In this document: piece after piece, positions 6,524 through 7,405 of the stretch
How positions within the stretch are numbered: the stretch's first letter is position 1
Layout of the letters: each line of letters opens with the position of its first letter
NCBI GenBank assembly: GCA_003552485.1
Contig: PUMX01000134.1
Coordinates: 1 to 7,405, forward strand
Direction: 5' to 3'
Length of the DNA stretch: 7,405 nucleotides
From: Candidatus Hydrogenedentota bacterium
Lineage (GTDB): Bacteria > Hydrogenedentota > Hydrogenedentia > Hydrogenedentales > SLHB01
Notes under the pieces: model-generated
Told to the model about the DNA's origin: nothing
Database searches by the model: none
Seen by the model: only the letters and a program-made list of their open reading frames with translations
Translations under genes and position numbers: made by a program

Positions 6524-7405
6524 ATGCCTAAGACGTATCAGTTTGCGGTAGTAGGACTGGGAATTGGCATGCGCCATTGCGCCGCTATCGAGGAGGCAAG
6601 AGGCGCCAAGCTCGCCGCCGTATGCGACCTAGACCCTGAACGTTTGGCTGAGGCCGAGCAGAGCTACGGTTGTCGCACATATGGCAAGTGGAAAGACTTG
6701 CTCGCCGATCCCTCGATTGATTGCATCAGCATTGCCGTGGAAAGCGGCAGGCACGCGGAATTCGGCATCGAAGCCGCCAAGGCAGGCAAGCACATCCTCG
6801 TCGAGAAACCGGTGGACATTACCCCAGCCCGCATTGAACGGTTACGCTCCGCCGTCAGAAAAGCCGGGGTCATGGCCGCTTGCGTCTTCCAGGGGCGTAT
6901 GGAGCCGGTGAACATCGCGCTGAAGAAATCCATCGACAAAGGCCGCCTAGGCAGGCTAATCGGAGTGCATGGCTGGCTTCCGTGGTACCGCTCACAGGCT
7001 TACTACGAGGGGCCTCACGGCGCATGGAAGGGCACGTGGGAGCTTGACGGCGGTGGCAGTCTAATGAATCAAGGCATCCACACGGTGGATTTGCTGCAAT
7101 GGCTGGCGGGTCCCGTCGAAGAGGTCGCCGGATTCTGTGGCGTGTATGCTCACGACATCGAGGCCGAAGACCAGACCGTGGCCATCCTCCGCTTCGCCAA
7201 TGGGGCTTTGGGGACTCTGTTCACGACTACGTGCGCGCAACCCGGCCATGACGCCCGAGTGTACGTCTACGGCGAAAAAGGTTCATTCTCGCGCTTGGGT
7301 AATCAACTGGAGCTCTACGAAGCGGGCGGTCCCAAGGAACGAGAGAGAATGATGGCGCAATTTGGCTCGACGTCGAAAACGGGAGCCGTCAGCAGCGATC
7401 CCATG
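6524..7405 (+). CDS. Gfo/Idh/MocA-family NAD(P)-dependent oxidoreductase, C-terminally cut
   Basis: Cytoplasmic oxidoreductase of the Gfo/Idh/MocA family, which oxidises or reduces sugars, inositols and related compounds with a tightly bound NAD(P). The frame is open for 294 codons to the window edge, with no stop, so perhaps 40-100 residues are missing. The N-terminal Rossmann fold starts with VVGLGIGMRH (glycines 11, 13, 15). VCDLDPER follows at 33-40, where an acidic residue after the second beta-strand favours NAD. The family EKP motif is at 94-96, with K95 the conserved lysine. The alpha/beta C-terminal domain shows GGGSLMNQGIHTVDLLQW at 176-193, placing the conserved H186 and D189 at the active site. 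The ATG at 6524 is preceded by AAGGAG at 6508-6513, 10 bases away. It is separated from lptD by 231 bases, so it is probably a separate unit. The family has many paralogues, and the substrate cannot be read from this sequence. Confidence 0.95.
   Translation, partial: MPKTYQFAVVGLGIGMRHCAAIEEARGAKLAAVCDLDPERLAEAEQSYGCRTYGKWKDLLADPSIDCISIAVESGRHAEFGIEAAKAGKHILVEKPVDITPARIERLRSAVRKAGVMAACVFQGRMEPVNIALKKSIDKGRLGRLIGVHGWLPWYRSQAYYEGPHGAWKGTWELDGGGSLMNQGIHTVDLLQWLAGPVEEVAGFCGVYAHDIEAEDQTVAILRFANGALGTLFTTTCAQPGHDARVYVYGEKGSFSRLGNQLELYEAGGPKERERMMAQFGSTSKTGAVSSDPM

Noticed and set aside
6360..6551. 63-codon + strand frame in the gap after lptD
   Set aside because: It runs into the start of the oxidoreductase in another frame, has no ribosome site, and its composition looks random.

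Overview
This 7,405-base, GC-rich window carries seven protein-coding genes, all on the + strand. The first and last are cut by the window edges. No rRNA, tRNA, CRISPR array, insertion sequence or prophage gene was seen. The LptD-like outer-membrane protein shows that the source is a diderm, LPS-bearing bacterium. The gene order is not the lptD-surA-pdxA order of gammaproteobacteria. Together with several non-ATG starts, a sugar kinase and a Gfo/Idh/MocA oxidoreductase, this would fit an environmental lineage such as Hydrogenedentota or the PVC group. That placement is a guess, because no marker gene is present.

Layout. (1) 1-240 is the C-terminal end of RimK, an ATP-grasp glutamate ligase. 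It overlaps by 20 bases (2) 221-1207, a zinc-dependent succinylglutamate desuccinylase/aspartoacylase-family hydrolase. (3) 1286-2146 is a protein of unknown function with N-terminal TPR-like helices and a multi-pass membrane C-terminus. A 122-base gap follows, with a plausible extended -10 promoter and small inverted repeats. (4) 2269-3204 is a PfkB-family sugar kinase. Five bases later comes (5) 3210-3533, a small, probably exported protein that is almost entirely an Arg/Glu/Gln-rich charged helix. After a 137-base gap, (6) 3671-6292 is an LptD/OstA-like LPS-assembly outer-membrane protein. A 231-base gap with weak GC-rich hairpins and no clear terminator or promoter leads to (7) 6524-7405, a Gfo/Idh/MocA oxidoreductase that runs off the end.

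How they may work together. RimK and the AstE-like hydrolase look translationally coupled and probably act on related glutamyl/acyl-amide chemistry. The kinase and the small exported protein look co-translated. The rest are linked only by strand and proximity.

I do not see a convincing new multi-gene system. The most distinctive signals are the LptD homologue's cysteine layout (an N-terminal CxxC, one cysteine in the periplasmic domain and one in the barrel, where E. coli has 1+1+2), its roughly 100-residue proline-rich spacer, and the charged-helix exported protein encoded just upstream of it.
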